From contig NC_134769.1 in assembly GCF_050436995.1 (NCBI RefSeq), forward strand, positions 6,361,001-6,425,000: a DNA stretch of 64,000 nucleotides, given 5' to 3'. The notes under the pieces are model-generated. The model had not been told where the DNA came from. It was given only the letters and a program-made list of their open reading frames with translations, and searched no databases. Source of the DNA: Anticarsia gemmatalis (Eukaryota > Arthropoda > Insecta > Lepidoptera > Erebidae). The translations under genes were made by a program, and so were the position numbers. Within the stretch, counting starts at the first letter, position 1. Every line of letters begins with the position of its first letter. Of the stretch, positions 46,486 through 57,125 are shown piece after piece.

Positions 46486-48299
46486 ACAAGCAGTTTTTGA
46501 AAAATATTTTCTTCAAGTTACTTTTGCCAGGGTACAATAAAACTACTTATCAAAATTTATTGAAGTCGGTTCCCGAATTATTGAAGTTGGTTGTGGGCTA
46601 TTGAAATCGGTTGATCACTTTGTTGTAAAAACGTATCCAAAAAATACACAATGTCAGAGCTACTTTCGCATTAGTATATTTTTTGTCCTACTCTAACGGG
46701 ATTCAAACCTGAGAGCACTGCACAACGGTCGCATATACTCCCAATAAGCCACAAAGGCAGTCTAAATACGTCAGCCGTTGTAGACTAAGTACGCAGATAC
46801 TAATTTAGACTGAAACGTACTGCCGTCAACAAGTCGACAGTGCGTAATGGCTCTAATGGTCCGTACATATAAAATTAGAATATTGGCAAGCACAGTGCAT
46901 TAAACGACATTAATAAACAAAGTTATTTGTTCATGTAAAGGAATCGCATTAGTTGTACCGTCTGCAAAATAAACGGATTGTACGTTACCGAAATACTTTG
47001 ATGTAGAGATAGCAAAAAAATCGAAGCAAAGACTTTTTGAAATTGCAAGATTTTGAAGAGCTAAGTTGACCGACTTAAAACATTGCTTAAGCGATAGAGA
47101 GTACTACACCTACATGTGTGTTGCTTTGTTGTATTATATGAATAATTTAAAAAATAAATTTTATTCGATTGCAAATAGATATTTTATATATTAGGCACAC
47201 ATTACAACTTATCTTTAAAAATAGTACTTAACTTTCTATAAAATAATCTATATCTCTATTAATATTGTTATTATACAATTCAAAACACGATTTCAAGAAC
47301 CTTATAGCTTTCAGTCATGTTAATAAAAACCGAAAACTAAAATGTATTATTCTTTTCCGAAAAAAACACCTGAAGTCAGAACAAATCAGTCTTACGAATG
47401 ATCTTGACCTACTTCCTCCTCCCCCTCCCTCTCCCCCTTTCGAATATTTGACAAGTTCATAGACGATTCATTCTTACGATCCGTTCACGCGAGTTATTGG
47501 ATTTAACAGGAAAACATGGCCGCCGAGGGAAAAAATTAAATTATAGACACTCATAAATTGTAAGGCATTGACGAAATTTGTTTGAGGACCTCACGGATAA
47601 TATTTCAGTTCGGATGGAGTGAATTTTGACGATTTTTGCACTCACGAAAGGAAGATAATATCTTCAAAGAGTTTTTGAGAATTACTTTGTGACTTCCTGG
47701 TTTCGTACTTGAAAAAAGGCTACTCGGCATTTTTGAAAAAATAGATGCCAAAATCTGACTCTAAAGTTGTTTTTAATATAGATTTTTTTTATTGAACCCG
47801 TGCCTGCTGGGCCGCTGCTGGGCATGGGTCTTCTAACATTTATTATAATATAGAAACCCCTAAATACATTTTGAATAAAATCAGACAGAAAAATGTTTAC
47901 ATTTCAAAATTAAATTAAAACTATTATAATTTAATTTTGAAATGTTGAATCAAATCGCGGCATCCACTGCAGACCTATCATTATTGTAATTTGTACGTTT
48001 ATGACACAGGTACAAATTAAGCATTAATTTTGCAACGTAACTGACGGACGTTCAATAAATTTAACTAGGTATATTTAAAAAATAATTTTAACTTATAACA
48101 AAGTCAGAGTCGTTTTAACCACGGAGCATGTCACAAGACACAACATTCCTTTACAAAAGTTATATTCCTAAGGAACTAACTGCCTAACTCAGAATTCTCC
48201 TAAAATCAAAACCAGTACTAATACAACCTCAATCAATAAACCGATACACTTAAACGAATCAACAATCATGAAAAACGGCACCCATTAATGAGTAACCCA
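46486..48299. other. No gene recognised; minor repeats
   Basis: 46557-46612 has three near-tandem 'attgaagtcggtt' units. 46686-46773 is a SINE head remnant (-). 46780-46990 is GC-richer and unique. 47412-47441 is a C/T-only tract. 47788-47835 is a SINE tail scrap (-). 47899-47945 is an 18-bp perfect hairpin with an 11-bp loop (acatttcaaaattaaatt). Confidence 0.5.
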
Positions 48300-49555
48300 A
48301 CACATTTGCACATCCTAAAAGCATAATAGTAAATTACCGAATATGCCCCATATATTCCGATGGTCGGTATATTTGCTGACGCTACAGTGACACCCATTAG
48401 GGCAGTAATTATGCCTAGCGTTTGGCGAAGAGCCTAATACAACGGCATGTGTATTACTACCTGATATGTATGGTCGTATACTTAGGAATCCATCTCGGCC
48501 TAGACCCAAATTACAGGCTGTATTAGGCTGAATTGCTGAAACTTTCGGGGAATTCGTGCCAGTGTCCTGTTTACTTGAAAAAGGTCTCGCTTTGTTGAAA
48601 TTTGAGGTTATGTTGAGTCACCACTTAGTTTCTGTAGATGTACAGGTTGTTGCTTTTTTTTTACTTACAGACTTTCTCTAAGTTATTCACATTGCAAATC
48701 TATTTGATGTCCATGTTGCTTCAAAAATATTATGGTATTGTGAGATGTACTTTCCGAGGTAATAAAACTACCATTTTTTATCCTTTTTATAATTGTCGAG
48801 TCAATCATTCATTATAAAATAAATAATTGAAAGAAAAACCATTCACATATTTTTCGTCCATATACAAAAATACATATGTGAGTTAAGGTACACACCCTGT
48901 ATAAAACAGTATTGAACTTATGATTCATGAACGGTAGAGGTGTTAATGAGTTCTTCGTATCTTCATTCGTTTGAGGAAAATGTACTTTTTATTTGCATAA
49001 ATGACTGTTGTAGTGTTTAAATAATGACGCTTGCATTGTGAATCAACACCCGCATTTAGGAATGTCTAGATTCTAGACAAAAGAATTGTTTGATTACTAA
49101 TATCTGACTGAAACTTTGCACTAATGAAGAAATTAACTTTGTTATTTAAAATGCTCAATGTCATACCAGTTGAGCAGATTTTTTGTTTAATAGCCTATTC
49201 TTTTCAGAATTTCATCGGATATTTAAAAAAAAATACAAAAACACTCAAAAAAATTAATGCCGTGAACTAAATCCTAGTAGGTACATATATTTCGATATAA
49301 AAATACCATACATCTTTAACCTAAATAATATCTCTTTTCTATATAAAGATCTCAGTATAAAAAATCTAGTATCAATCCATTTCTGCTAACTTGCCATCAT
49401 GCTTTCTTTTTCTTTTTACGGTTAAAAGAGAAAGACAGCACATTATTATGAAACGATCTAAGCGGGCTTACGATTAAATCCTTTCCAACTAGCTCTAACA
49501 ATATCGGTATTATTTCAATCATTAATCCTACTCTACTCCTTACCCTACTTCCTAT
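48300..49555. other. No gene recognised; unique island at 48300-48560
   Basis: 48300-48560 is GC-richer, with no repeat match in the window. A strong plus-strand acceptor-like sequence (T-run then ACTTACAG, ending 48670) is not followed by a readable exon. Confidence 0.3.
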
Positions 49556-49785
49556 TAACATTATAAATACGAAACTTTGTTTGTATGTCTGTTGTGCTTT
49601 AATGCAAAAAGTAGTAAATGGATTTTAATGAAATTCGGAAAACCTGCTAGGTTATAGTTTGAATTAACAAATTTGATACTTCATAATTTTTAAGCTGCAA
49701 CTACGGCCAGTGTAACCTGCGCCGAAACGTCCAGAATTCCAAGTTAAGTAGTATTTCTCGTATTCTATTTTGTAATAAATATATG
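49556..49785 (-). repeat. Composite retroposon linking the 5' and 3' families
   Basis: On the minus strand it begins 'tagaatacgagaaatac', runs through 'ggacgtttcggcgcaggtta' (the 5' motif of the palindromic retroposons) and 'cactggccgtagttgcagct', and ends with 'tttcattaaaatccatttac' and 'ataatgttaatag'. It shows that the 'tttcggcgcaggtt' unit can be part of a longer, non-palindromic element. Confidence 0.6.
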
Positions 49786-50447
49786 ATATTTTCTATCCAA
49801 ATAAATCTCTTTATACTGACTAATTCGCATAAAGAATGTAGTTAGTACATAAAATCGAAAGCCCTATGTATGGAATTTGTTACACTTTTATGCAAAAACT
49901 ACTGGATTTATAAACTGGAACAATATTTTTCCGGAAAATTGCAGGCGAACAAATCCACGGACAAAAGCTAGTCAGTATTATTTCATCCATTAATTAAACG
50001 ATAAACGAAACAGTACCCCCAATATCATTAATTTTAATACGAAACTTGGTATCGAAGACCGATTAAAATACCAATTATCTTGCTTGAAAATTTGATTGGT
50101 TTTCCGTTTAGATCGGCTTATTTTTTAACCCTAATGGGGTAAGGGTGTAATTTGTTTGTTGGAATGTGGGTACTACAATTTATTTTTTAATTTAATTTTA
50201 AAAAGACAACTCTCGCACTAAGAATTGCTCTTGCGTCGCGGGGACTTTTATAAAAATACAAACGACGGACTGTTAAATTTGTATCAAAATAATATTACTT
50301 GTCCTATTACATATTTATAGTGACGTATAATTGTTTACTTAAGTGCAACTAGATAAGTACTTGGAAAAATGAAACGTAAAATTAACGTTATGTGGATTTA
50401 AACAGTAAAATATATTTTTAGTCTGTGCCGAGCACTCTTTAGTTTTA
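49786..50447. other. No gene recognised
   Basis: 49800-49975 holds a second worn retroposon end ('ccggaaaattgcaggcgaac', 'gacaaaagctagtcagta'). The rest is AT-rich noncoding. Confidence 0.4.
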
Positions 50448-50588
50448 TTACGGACACAAAGCACAGGCAGACCCGAAACAATTATTTGTGGATCGCACAA
50501 ATAATTGTTCCGAGTGGGAATCGAACCCACGACCTTCCGACGCAATGGTAGCGGCGTGACCTTAACCACTGCGCCACGAAGGCAGTCG
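50448..50588 (-). mobile_element. tRNA-headed SINE (Family D)
   Basis: On the minus strand the head carries an A box (TGGCGCAGTGG) and a B box (GGTTCGATTCC) with tRNA-like spacing, then 'aattatttgtgcgatccaca' and 'gtctgcctgtgctttgtgtc'. Both promoter boxes are well preserved. The 102-codon minus ORF spanning it is simply SINE sequence in frame. A fragment is at 42987-43060. Confidence 0.8.
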
Positions 50589-51933
50589 ACGATAATGAAC
50601 GAGTAAGATTTGCAAGGGTCAATTGATGTAGATAAATTGAATGTCAATTGTTAGGGATAACTGGCAAATTATTTAAATGCCGGTTTCGGTGAGATTGGGT
50701 TATTGTATTATGGAAATTGGAATCTTGAGGAACTATTGGACTTCCTTTGCAGCTGTGTGTGTACAACGTCGAAATGGTATGACACTTTTGCATTTGTATG
50801 TTAAAACAATATTTTTTTTATTTCTGTCGTATATAATTCGGTTCATAGGTTAGTCAGGAAACAATATTTTACATGTAGACACGAAAGATGGGTCAGCCAA
50901 AGACTAGAAGCTCGTCAAAAACTAGTCAAATATGATAATAACTTAACCATGTTCTACGGCTTTTAAACAGCTAGGACAACTGCAAGTTAGATGCAGATAA
51001 TTTCACCTTATTTCAAGGTTTCAAAGCTCAAAGAAGGATACTTTTAAAACAAATAGAGAAAGAGTAGGTGTAATTGAGGTCTATACACCTGCATACCTAA
51101 AATAACACCACACATCTCAAATAAAGACGAAACACCAAAAATACCACTTTTAATCCCAGTCTCAAGTCTCTGAACTAGTTTTTTCCCCAGTATTTACTGA
51201 CGGCCGGCACAATACGTACATAAAGGAAAGAATTCGAGCCGTGAATGAAGGAACAGATTGGTGAAGATTGGACACGGCGGGCCAAGTGCCTTTTGTGGAT
51301 GCTGAGCTTGGTATTATTTTGTGTATTGAGAGATTTTAAGTACTGCTTTTGGAGGTTAAGACGAGTCTTTTATTATTATTGGAGATTTTGGAGACGAGTG
51401 CCTATAGATTCTCAGTTAAAGTCTTGCTGTTCAAATTTATTATAATTATGAATTAAATATGATTTTAATTCTGGGCACATTACAGTAAAAATAAGTGTCA
51501 TTAAGTAAGCAGTCGGGTGGCTCAGTGGTGACTCTGTAAATCATTGCCCTAGTCTAAAAGTAGTTCAGCATAATACAATGTATCATGTTCAGCATATTAC
51601 AATCCTTTCAGTAAATAAGATGTATATGAGGTATATGTATTTATGTATAGCTTTTACATTCTAATTTTCAATATACCTAATTACTAGCAAAATAACCTTT
51701 TACTCTATTATCTACAGCACATCCATTTATTCGTAGTTGCACACACAAGACGTCTAGGCGAGAGCAATCAGGACACATGTGGGTCGACACAGCCTCGCTA
51801 TCGACTTGTACTTAATACACAACCACTGTGCTTAGTGTTGCTCTCTATAAACTATAAACACTCTATTTTCCAATGTAGAGCAAAATATGTGGATACTCCA
51901 TGAATTTTTTTATTACATGAAAAAAAAGACATC
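50589..51933. other. No gene recognised
   Basis: Noncoding. 51180-51290 is GC-richer and unique. The 66-codon plus ORF at 51245-51445 has no known domain. Confidence 0.3.
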
Positions 51934-52239
51934 CGCAGTGATAGCTGAGTGGTCTAAGTTGACACCTTCCACGCAAGTGGTTGCAGGTTCGAACCCGAGG
52001 CAACACACCAATGAATTTTCGAAGTTATGTTTGTATTAGAAATAATTATCACTTGCTCTAACTTTGAAGGAAAAACATCGTAATGAATGCTTGCATGCCT
52101 TAAATTTGTTTTATACATTTATTTAGGGCATGCGAAGATCCCAACCAGCACTTGGCCAGCGTGGCGGATTCAAGGTGTACCCCTCCCTCGTTTGAGAGGA
52201 GACCCTTGCCCTGCAGCGCGACAGTAATGGGTTAAAAAA
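51934..52239 (+). mobile_element. tRNA-derived SINE, full-length copy
   Basis: Same family as 4733-5053: A box TAGCTGAGTGG and B box GGTTCGAACCC intact, body with 'aataattatcacttgctcta' and 'ggcatgcgaagatcccaacc', tail 'ccctgcagcgcgacagtaat' and 'gggttaaaaaaa'. The tail is more diverged ('caaggtgtacccctccctcg'). No clear target duplication was found. Confidence 0.88.
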
Positions 52240-52257
52240 ACAATTTGGAAAAGTGAT

Positions 52258-52470
52258 CAACCTAGTGTCAAGTTGTTCAAGCCGCCTGAAGGCATTTGAC
52301 GTGGCTTAACGACTGTTATCTCAATTGACAACAAAGTCGAAGCACGGAGACGCCCAGTTCAAATACCACTGTGCGGTCACCCATCTATGGAATGACCGCG
52401 CCAAGGTTTGCTTCACCCACAGATCGTTTACCGACCGTTGAGCGCAACTATGAGCGCCTCGAGAGAAGAT
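52258..52470 (-). mobile_element. 5S rRNA-derived SINE, minus copy
   Basis: Reverse complement of 13578-13821: tail 'aacctagtgtcaagttgttc', 'ggcttaacgactgttatc', and the 5S-like head 'gcggtcacccatctatggaa', 'tgaccgcgccaaggtttgct'. Here the C-box-like motif reads GATGGGTGACCGC on the minus strand, closer to 5S rRNA than the 13578 copy. It lies 18 bp from the preceding SINE. Confidence 0.75.
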
Positions 52471-53824
52471 AAATAGAGAAAGATGAAATACAAATAAATT
52501 TACTTGTTCCGGCAATTTTAGTAGACATGATATGTAATCACAATACCACGTAATATATTCTAGGACTAATTGAATATCAAATTGCCAACCCGCTTCGTTA
52601 TCAACATGAAGATTTACAATTGCTTTGATAATACCTACAGTTATTGCTTTGAGTAAATACAGTTTTGGTATTGTTGTTTATTTAGGTAAATATTTAGGTA
52701 CAATGTTTATTTATTTAGGTCTATTTCAATATGTATTAACCGCTTGCGTTGTTGTAATAAATTGTAGATAATAGCAAAAATATTTTGGATGGAAAATACT
52801 TAAATACACAAAAATAACCCGAACTTAATTTTATGTATGCCCCAAAAATGTTTGTTACTCAAAATATATTTAAACCAAATTATAAAAAATTCTTAACCGT
52901 TTTGAGAACGTTTTTCGTTAACATTACACTAGCAACCACTCCAGAAAAGTTATTTGTTTTACATCTCAATTAATATCAACTTAATAATAAAACAAAACCA
53001 TAAAGCAATTTCGGTATTTAAAAGCACAGACATGAAGAGGGCACAATAAATCTTCAAGCGCGTTAAATCAGTGGAGCAGACAGAGGAAGCAGGGTACTGA
53101 TTAAAGTTTGTACTGCTACCTGATTGCTCGCTTGCAACACTCAACCATTTCTTTATTTCAAGAGCCAAGGATACGAGGAACGTGGATTGGAAACAAATAT
53201 CTAAAGACTGAAAACCTGAAAATTGTTATGAAATTGATTATGTAGTAACCATTTTTGATTCTAAGGCAAATAAGACAAGACGTTCGGTATGAAGATATAA
53301 AATCGGTTTTGGTCTTGATTTTGACCAAGATGTTTTATTGCTAAAGCTAAAGAGTTTTCGGTAACATTCCCACACTTTAACTAAATATTTTTGGAATCGC
53401 CAAATGTCGTATTGGTTGGTTTAACTTTATACTAAACACTTTATAAACTCACGACAGAACTGTAAAGCGTAAATACATTTCGAACCTAACCTAAAGCCAA
53501 AAAATAACAAAATAGAGGCATGTTTCTTATCCACCAGTTACTCGTCTAAGCGCCACAGTACGGCTGCCATATAATATGTATGGTCGTAAGATTTCGCTTC
53601 ATATCTGCTATGCACAGCTGAAAAATAAAGGTACACTCCATTTTGAGATGAAGACAGTACTATAAATAATAATCTAACCTAGATTTTGTTCACATTTTTA
53701 TTTTAGGAGCCCCTTTCTTGTGGAAGTTCTTCAACAATTTTTAAAAAGTATTTAAGATATACATATGTAGCTTAGATCACATTTAATTGTTTGTACAAAG
53801 AAAATCGCAAGCGGAATTTATTTT
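52471..53824. other. No gene recognised
   Basis: Noncoding. The 69-codon minus ORF at 52959-53168 has no known domain. No repeat assigned. Confidence 0.3.
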
Positions 53825-53976
53825 CGTTGTTATAGCGGCAACTAAAATACATAATTTGTGAACATTTCAGCTTCCTAGCTACGGTTTATGAGATACAGCC
53901 TGGTTACAGAAGATCAGACAGCGGAGGTTTATTAATAATGTACTATTTTTACCCTTCGGGTACGGAATCCTAAAAC
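53825..53976 (+). repeat. Retroposon end (Family W)
   Basis: 'cgttgttatagcggcaacta', 'tacggtttatgagatacagc', 'ctggttacagaagatcagac' and the terminus 'cttcgggtacggaatcctaa'. Continuous version of the split copy at 23814-24123. Confidence 0.75.
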
Positions 53977-54312
53977 ATCCTACAATCTATATCATCTCTA
54001 TTAGAAGAAGGTCATAAGACAAAAATTACCAAACATACTTAAGCCCTTTGTTAAATAACAAAATGCTCCAGAATTTAAACTCTTAAACCGAAGAAATAAT
54101 CCGAAGTACGAGTATCTGACGGAATACAAACTGAATTGGTTTAAGTTTTATTCAAAACAAGTGAGAAATACAATGCCTCAAGCGATTTCGTCCTCGGCAC
54201 CGGATTTTAATAAGTTCCCGACAGTTTTTGATTCGGTAGATACTTTGTTTCGATTTTGATGAGAAAATAAATTTGTTTTTATGTTTTTTCTCTACTACTT
54301 ACTTACACAGCA

Positions 54313-54455
54313 GCGATTTTCTACTACTATCGACTATGGGTAACCGGCTAACTATCGACAAATTTTGTATGAAAATCTGATCAGCGCCTCTAGCGGGTGC
54401 CATAGGAGCTAATTTCGAAGTGGATTTTAAATGTCAAACTCGAGATACAAAATGG
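54313..54455 (+). repeat. MITE fragment ('gcgcctctagcgg' family)
   Basis: 'ctactactatcgactatggg', 'aaccggctaactatcgac', 'tgaaaatctgatcagcgcct' and 'ctagcgggtgcc'. Same half-element type as 6728-6862. Confidence 0.75.
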
Positions 54456-54642
54456 CCCTAAGGGTGTTTGTAACAAGATTATTTATGACTTCAATAATAT
54501 TACACCTGATAGAATGTAGGTATTTATGTTATGAATTTCTAAATAGTTTTATGATATTCTGTTGTATATGTCAACAATTTTTAATATTACACACGGCTGA
54601 TACTTTTTACTTAAAAAGTTAGGAATCATCTGTTTATCAGAC

Positions 54643-54891
54643 TTAAATACCTTTACTTATTGATAAAGCATGTCCGTTTTCGAAAACATATTTTTCAAAA
54701 GGGTCACATACAAAATTAGCAATTAAAAACACCTTTTCTGCAAGTGAAAGCAGCTTTTGTCCAACAACATAATAATAAACCATAATCAAACATCTGATAT
54801 CCATATTAAACTCATAAACATACTTACTTAATGCCATACTTAATGGAAAAACTCTACCGATAAAGATCACGAAATCATTAATTTCACTCAT
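54643..54891 (-). CDS. Small uncharacterised ORF (83 codons)
   Basis: Not recognised. It starts at ATG 54891 (minus). Residues are a less K/N/I-biased mix than the random ORFs nearby and include several hydrophobic stretches (e.g. about 31-44 and 52-61), hinting at membrane segments. Donor-like (ATTAAGTAAGTATG) and acceptor-like (TTTCACTTGCAG) sequences lie inside it, so it could instead be exon parts. It is divergent to the protease gene, with a 322-bp gap. It may equally be chance. Confidence 0.15.
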   Translation of the reverse strand: MSEINDFVIFIGRVFPLSMALSKYVYEFNMDIRCLIMVYYYVVGQKLLSLAEKVFLIANFVCDPFEKYVFENGHALSISKGI

Positions 54892-54894
54892 CAA

Positions 54895-55213
54895 TACGAT
54901 CCATTGCGGAGTTAAAACGAATTAATCGTGCAAAATGAATGCGCGGGCGCACACTTAATGCAATTAAGAAAGAATATCGATTCGACACGGTCAGATTACA
55001 ATTGCTTGTACGGCTATACCATTCAGTCGGCGTGGTAAATCATTGATAACGGCTGTGTGCAAGTGTTCCGCAAAAAATACATAAAAAAAAGACAAAAGAC
55101 CAGTTTCGAAAACCTTACGAAACATCAAGATTGAAGCCTCGAAATATCTTAGTTTGTGACGTTACCATGTTTTTTACTACACACTTTCTACAGGAAAGAC
55201 AATTTTCCTGAAA
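54895..55213 (+). promoter_or_regulatory. Upstream region of the serine protease gene
   Basis: An arthropod-type initiator match (TCAGT, 55023-55027) lies about 190 bp before the start codon. A 3' splice-acceptor-like sequence (CTTTCTACAG, ending 55193) lies 20 bp before the ATG, so a 5' UTR intron is possible. No TATA box at the expected distance was seen. The assignment of a start site is tentative. Confidence 0.3.
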
Positions 55214-56119
55214 ATGTTACTGATGTTGATATGTTTAATATCAATATCTCGTACTTCTACAGTTGGGGAAAAAGCATTCAGGGCTTGCAAGAGCTTCGGA
55301 CAAGCGATGCTGGAATGCGACAACATTTTACACCCGGAGAACAGAGTTCGAGTGCCAGTTGATCTTCTTCTGTATCCTCATATGGTGCTGATAGGCTTCA
55401 GAAAAGAACTCCAAGACCCTCCAGCCTGGAAGTGTGGTGGAAGTCTGATCAGTGAATCTTGGGTGTTAACCGCTGCTCATTGTATTGAAGATAGAGAGAA
55501 CGGAAGAGCTAACATCATGAGAGTAGGCACAGCTACCTTCGAATTTGATGAAGTAGACGAATTAATTCAAGAAACTTCTGTAGCTGAGATAGTTCCACAT
55601 CCAGAATACAAAGCCACTTCGAAGTATCATGACATTGCTTTGATGAAAGCGCATCCTCGGTTCATTCTCAGTCGAGACATAAGGATTGCTTGTCTGCATT
55701 TGGGACAAGATGTAAGCCATTTAAATATGACAATAATAGGCTTCGGAAAAACGTCTCCCAGTGCTTTATTCGGCAGTGAGACCTTGATGACTGTGGATGT
55801 GGATCCTATAGACAGTGAAATTTGTAACAAGTCAATGAAGTTTTTGATCAAAAAGAAGCTTCTAGAATTTGGTATAATAGAGAGCCAGCTGTGTGCTGGA
55901 GATTATGAAAATGGTGGAAGGGATACCTGTCAGGGAGATTCTGGAGGTCCTCTTCAAGTCTTGGAAGAGAGAGTAGATTGTCAGAAGAGTTTTCCTCTGC
56001 CTATTATAGTAGGAGTGACGTCTTTTGGAAGAGACTGTGGTAGAAAGATGGCTCCAGGAGTGTATACGAGGGTCTCGGAGTACATTGAGTGGATTGAAAG
56101 TGTTGTGTGGCCTAATTAG
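55214..56119 (+). CDS. Secreted trypsin-like serine protease (S1 family), activation motif absent
   Basis: 301 residues in one exon. Residues 1-18 form a signal peptide (MLLMLICLIS... to about TSTVG). A short pro-region with C25 and C35 follows, without a recognisable clip domain. The protease domain has H89 (LTAAHC), D140 (HDIAL) and S243 (GDSGGP). D237, six before the serine, predicts trypsin-like cleavage after Arg/Lys. Disulphide pairs expected are C74-C90, C204-C227 and C239-C275. The usual R/K-IVGG activation site should lie near 43-46, but the sequence there is NRVR ('HPENRVRVPVDLLLYPHMV'). Insect relatives (snake/easter-like) act in extracellular cascades; that role is inference. ATG 55214 is the first methionine after the upstream in-frame stop and starts the signal peptide. 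AATAAA at 56247-56252. Confidence 0.9.
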   Translation: MLLMLICLISISRTSTVGEKAFRACKSFGQAMLECDNILHPENRVRVPVDLLLYPHMVLIGFRKELQDPPAWKCGGSLISESWVLTAAHCIEDRENGRANIMRVGTATFEFDEVDELIQETSVAEIVPHPEYKATSKYHDIALMKAHPRFILSRDIRIACLHLGQDVSHLNMTIIGFGKTSPSALFGSETLMTVDVDPIDSEICNKSMKFLIKKKLLEFGIIESQLCAGDYENGGRDTCQGDSGGPLQVLEERVDCQKSFPLPIIVGVTSFGRDCGRKMAPGVYTRVSEYIEWIESVVWPN

Positions 56120-56246
56120 ACAGCTGTTGTTGCATAATATGATACAACATAGTGATAAGTGATCTTAAATAAGAAGATGCTATTTTTCTGACACTTCAAT
56201 TCTTTAAAAAAATAGTAGGTTAGGTTAATGTGATTATTATTAGTAA

Positions 56247-56252
56247 AATAAA
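56247..56252 (+). terminator. Poly(A) signal of the protease gene
   Basis: AATAAA 128 bp after the stop codon, just upstream of the inserted inverted-repeat element at 56280. Confidence 0.55.
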
Positions 56253-56279
56253 CTACATTGTAAATACATATAAATGTTA

Positions 56280-56863
56280 CTGTAAAAGCCCGAACTGTGG
56301 TATATCCTAAGATTTTCCGGTAAAACCTAAGATTTACCAACTCTCAATGGTAAAAGTCCGAACGTTCTTTTATTTCGAACTTTTACCACCATTTAATTGG
56401 CAAATCTTAGGATTTACATAACGACACGGTAAAAGTTGATTATCATGTGTTTGAGCCGTAATATAATGATATTGCTAGGGATATAATTATATGCCGTAAT
56501 ATAGTTGTAATGAGAGTTTGAAGATGTCGCCGGAGCCCCGCTTCGCGGGGCTCCTCCTTCTGGGTGGTTTAAAAAAAAATAACCACGAAGGCTGAGGTGG
56601 GAGCTTCGCTTCGCTCGCTCCCACCTCAGCCTTCTAACCTAACCTACCCATGTCGGTTTGCCCGAAACTCCTTCTTTATAACAATAAAAATATTTTATAT
56701 TACCTACATTTACCTGCCCTTGAGGTATATCCTAAGATTTACCAAGTGAATAGGGGTAAAAGTTCGAAATAAAAGAATTGTTCGGACTTTTACCATTGAG
56801 AGTTGGTAAATCTTAGGATATACCGGAAAATCTTAGGATTTACCACAGTCCGGGCTTTTACAG
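56280..56863. mobile_element. Inverted-repeat DNA element with internal hairpins
   Basis: 584 bp, ends CTGTAAAAGCCCG / CGGGCTTTTACAG, flanked by TA (56278-56279, 56864-56865). The arms (about 145 bp each) match in reverse complement with substitutions, and each carries several copies of 'cctaagatttacc' in alternating orientation. The centre has two GC-rich hairpins (56533-56555 and about 56588-56633). No ORF, so it would be mobilised in trans. A TA flank suggests Tc1/mariner-type movement but is only two bases. Confidence 0.8.
56533..56555. repeat. GC-rich hairpin in the element's centre
   Basis: GGAGCCCCGC TTC GCGGGGCTCC-type perfect stem; the second stem (aaggctgaggtgggagc...) at about 56588-56633 has ~20-bp arms around 'cttcgc'. 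Confidence 0.8.
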
Positions 56864-57102
56864 TAACATAAATATAGTATAACATTGAAATTGTGTTAAG
56901 TGTTAAGAACTTTTAAATATCAAAAACGTTTGCGAATTTCTGTTTGATCTACCAACAATTCTAAAAGCCTGTCTATACCACGAGAAGAACATCGTAAAAC
57001 AAAAACACACAAAAAACATCCACCAAATAATAAAACATCTGAAAACTGTCTGCTTTTGACAGCCTCCTTACCGCTATTATTTACGAAAAATTCCGCTTCA
57101 GG

Positions 57103-57125
57103 ACTTACCTGCAACAAAAAACAAG
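57103..57125 (-). promoter_or_regulatory. Candidate recursive splice site (minus strand)
   Basis: Read on the minus strand: CTTGTTTTTTGTTG then CAG then GTAAGT; the junction lies between 57109 and 57108. It matches the fused acceptor/donor consensus of ratchet points. A further donor-like sequence (AGCG|GTAAGG) lies about 35 bp downstream, as expected if an RS exon helps define the site. Same strand as the site at 21126-21152. Confidence 0.5.

Noticed and set aside
48645..48670. Strong plus-strand 3' splice acceptor
   Set aside because: No open frame or donor follows; T-rich runs followed by CAG are common in AT-rich DNA.
50339..50647. 102-codon minus ORF
   Set aside because: Most of it is the tRNA-headed SINE at 50448-50588 read in frame.
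52670..52700. Plus-strand TTGTTTATTTAG|GTAAAT
   Set aside because: The donor is off-consensus and the sequence repeats nearby as 'atttaggta', so it looks like low-complexity DNA.
56533..56633. Rho-independent terminators
   Set aside because: The hairpins look like terminators, but this is eukaryotic DNA and they lie within a repeated element.
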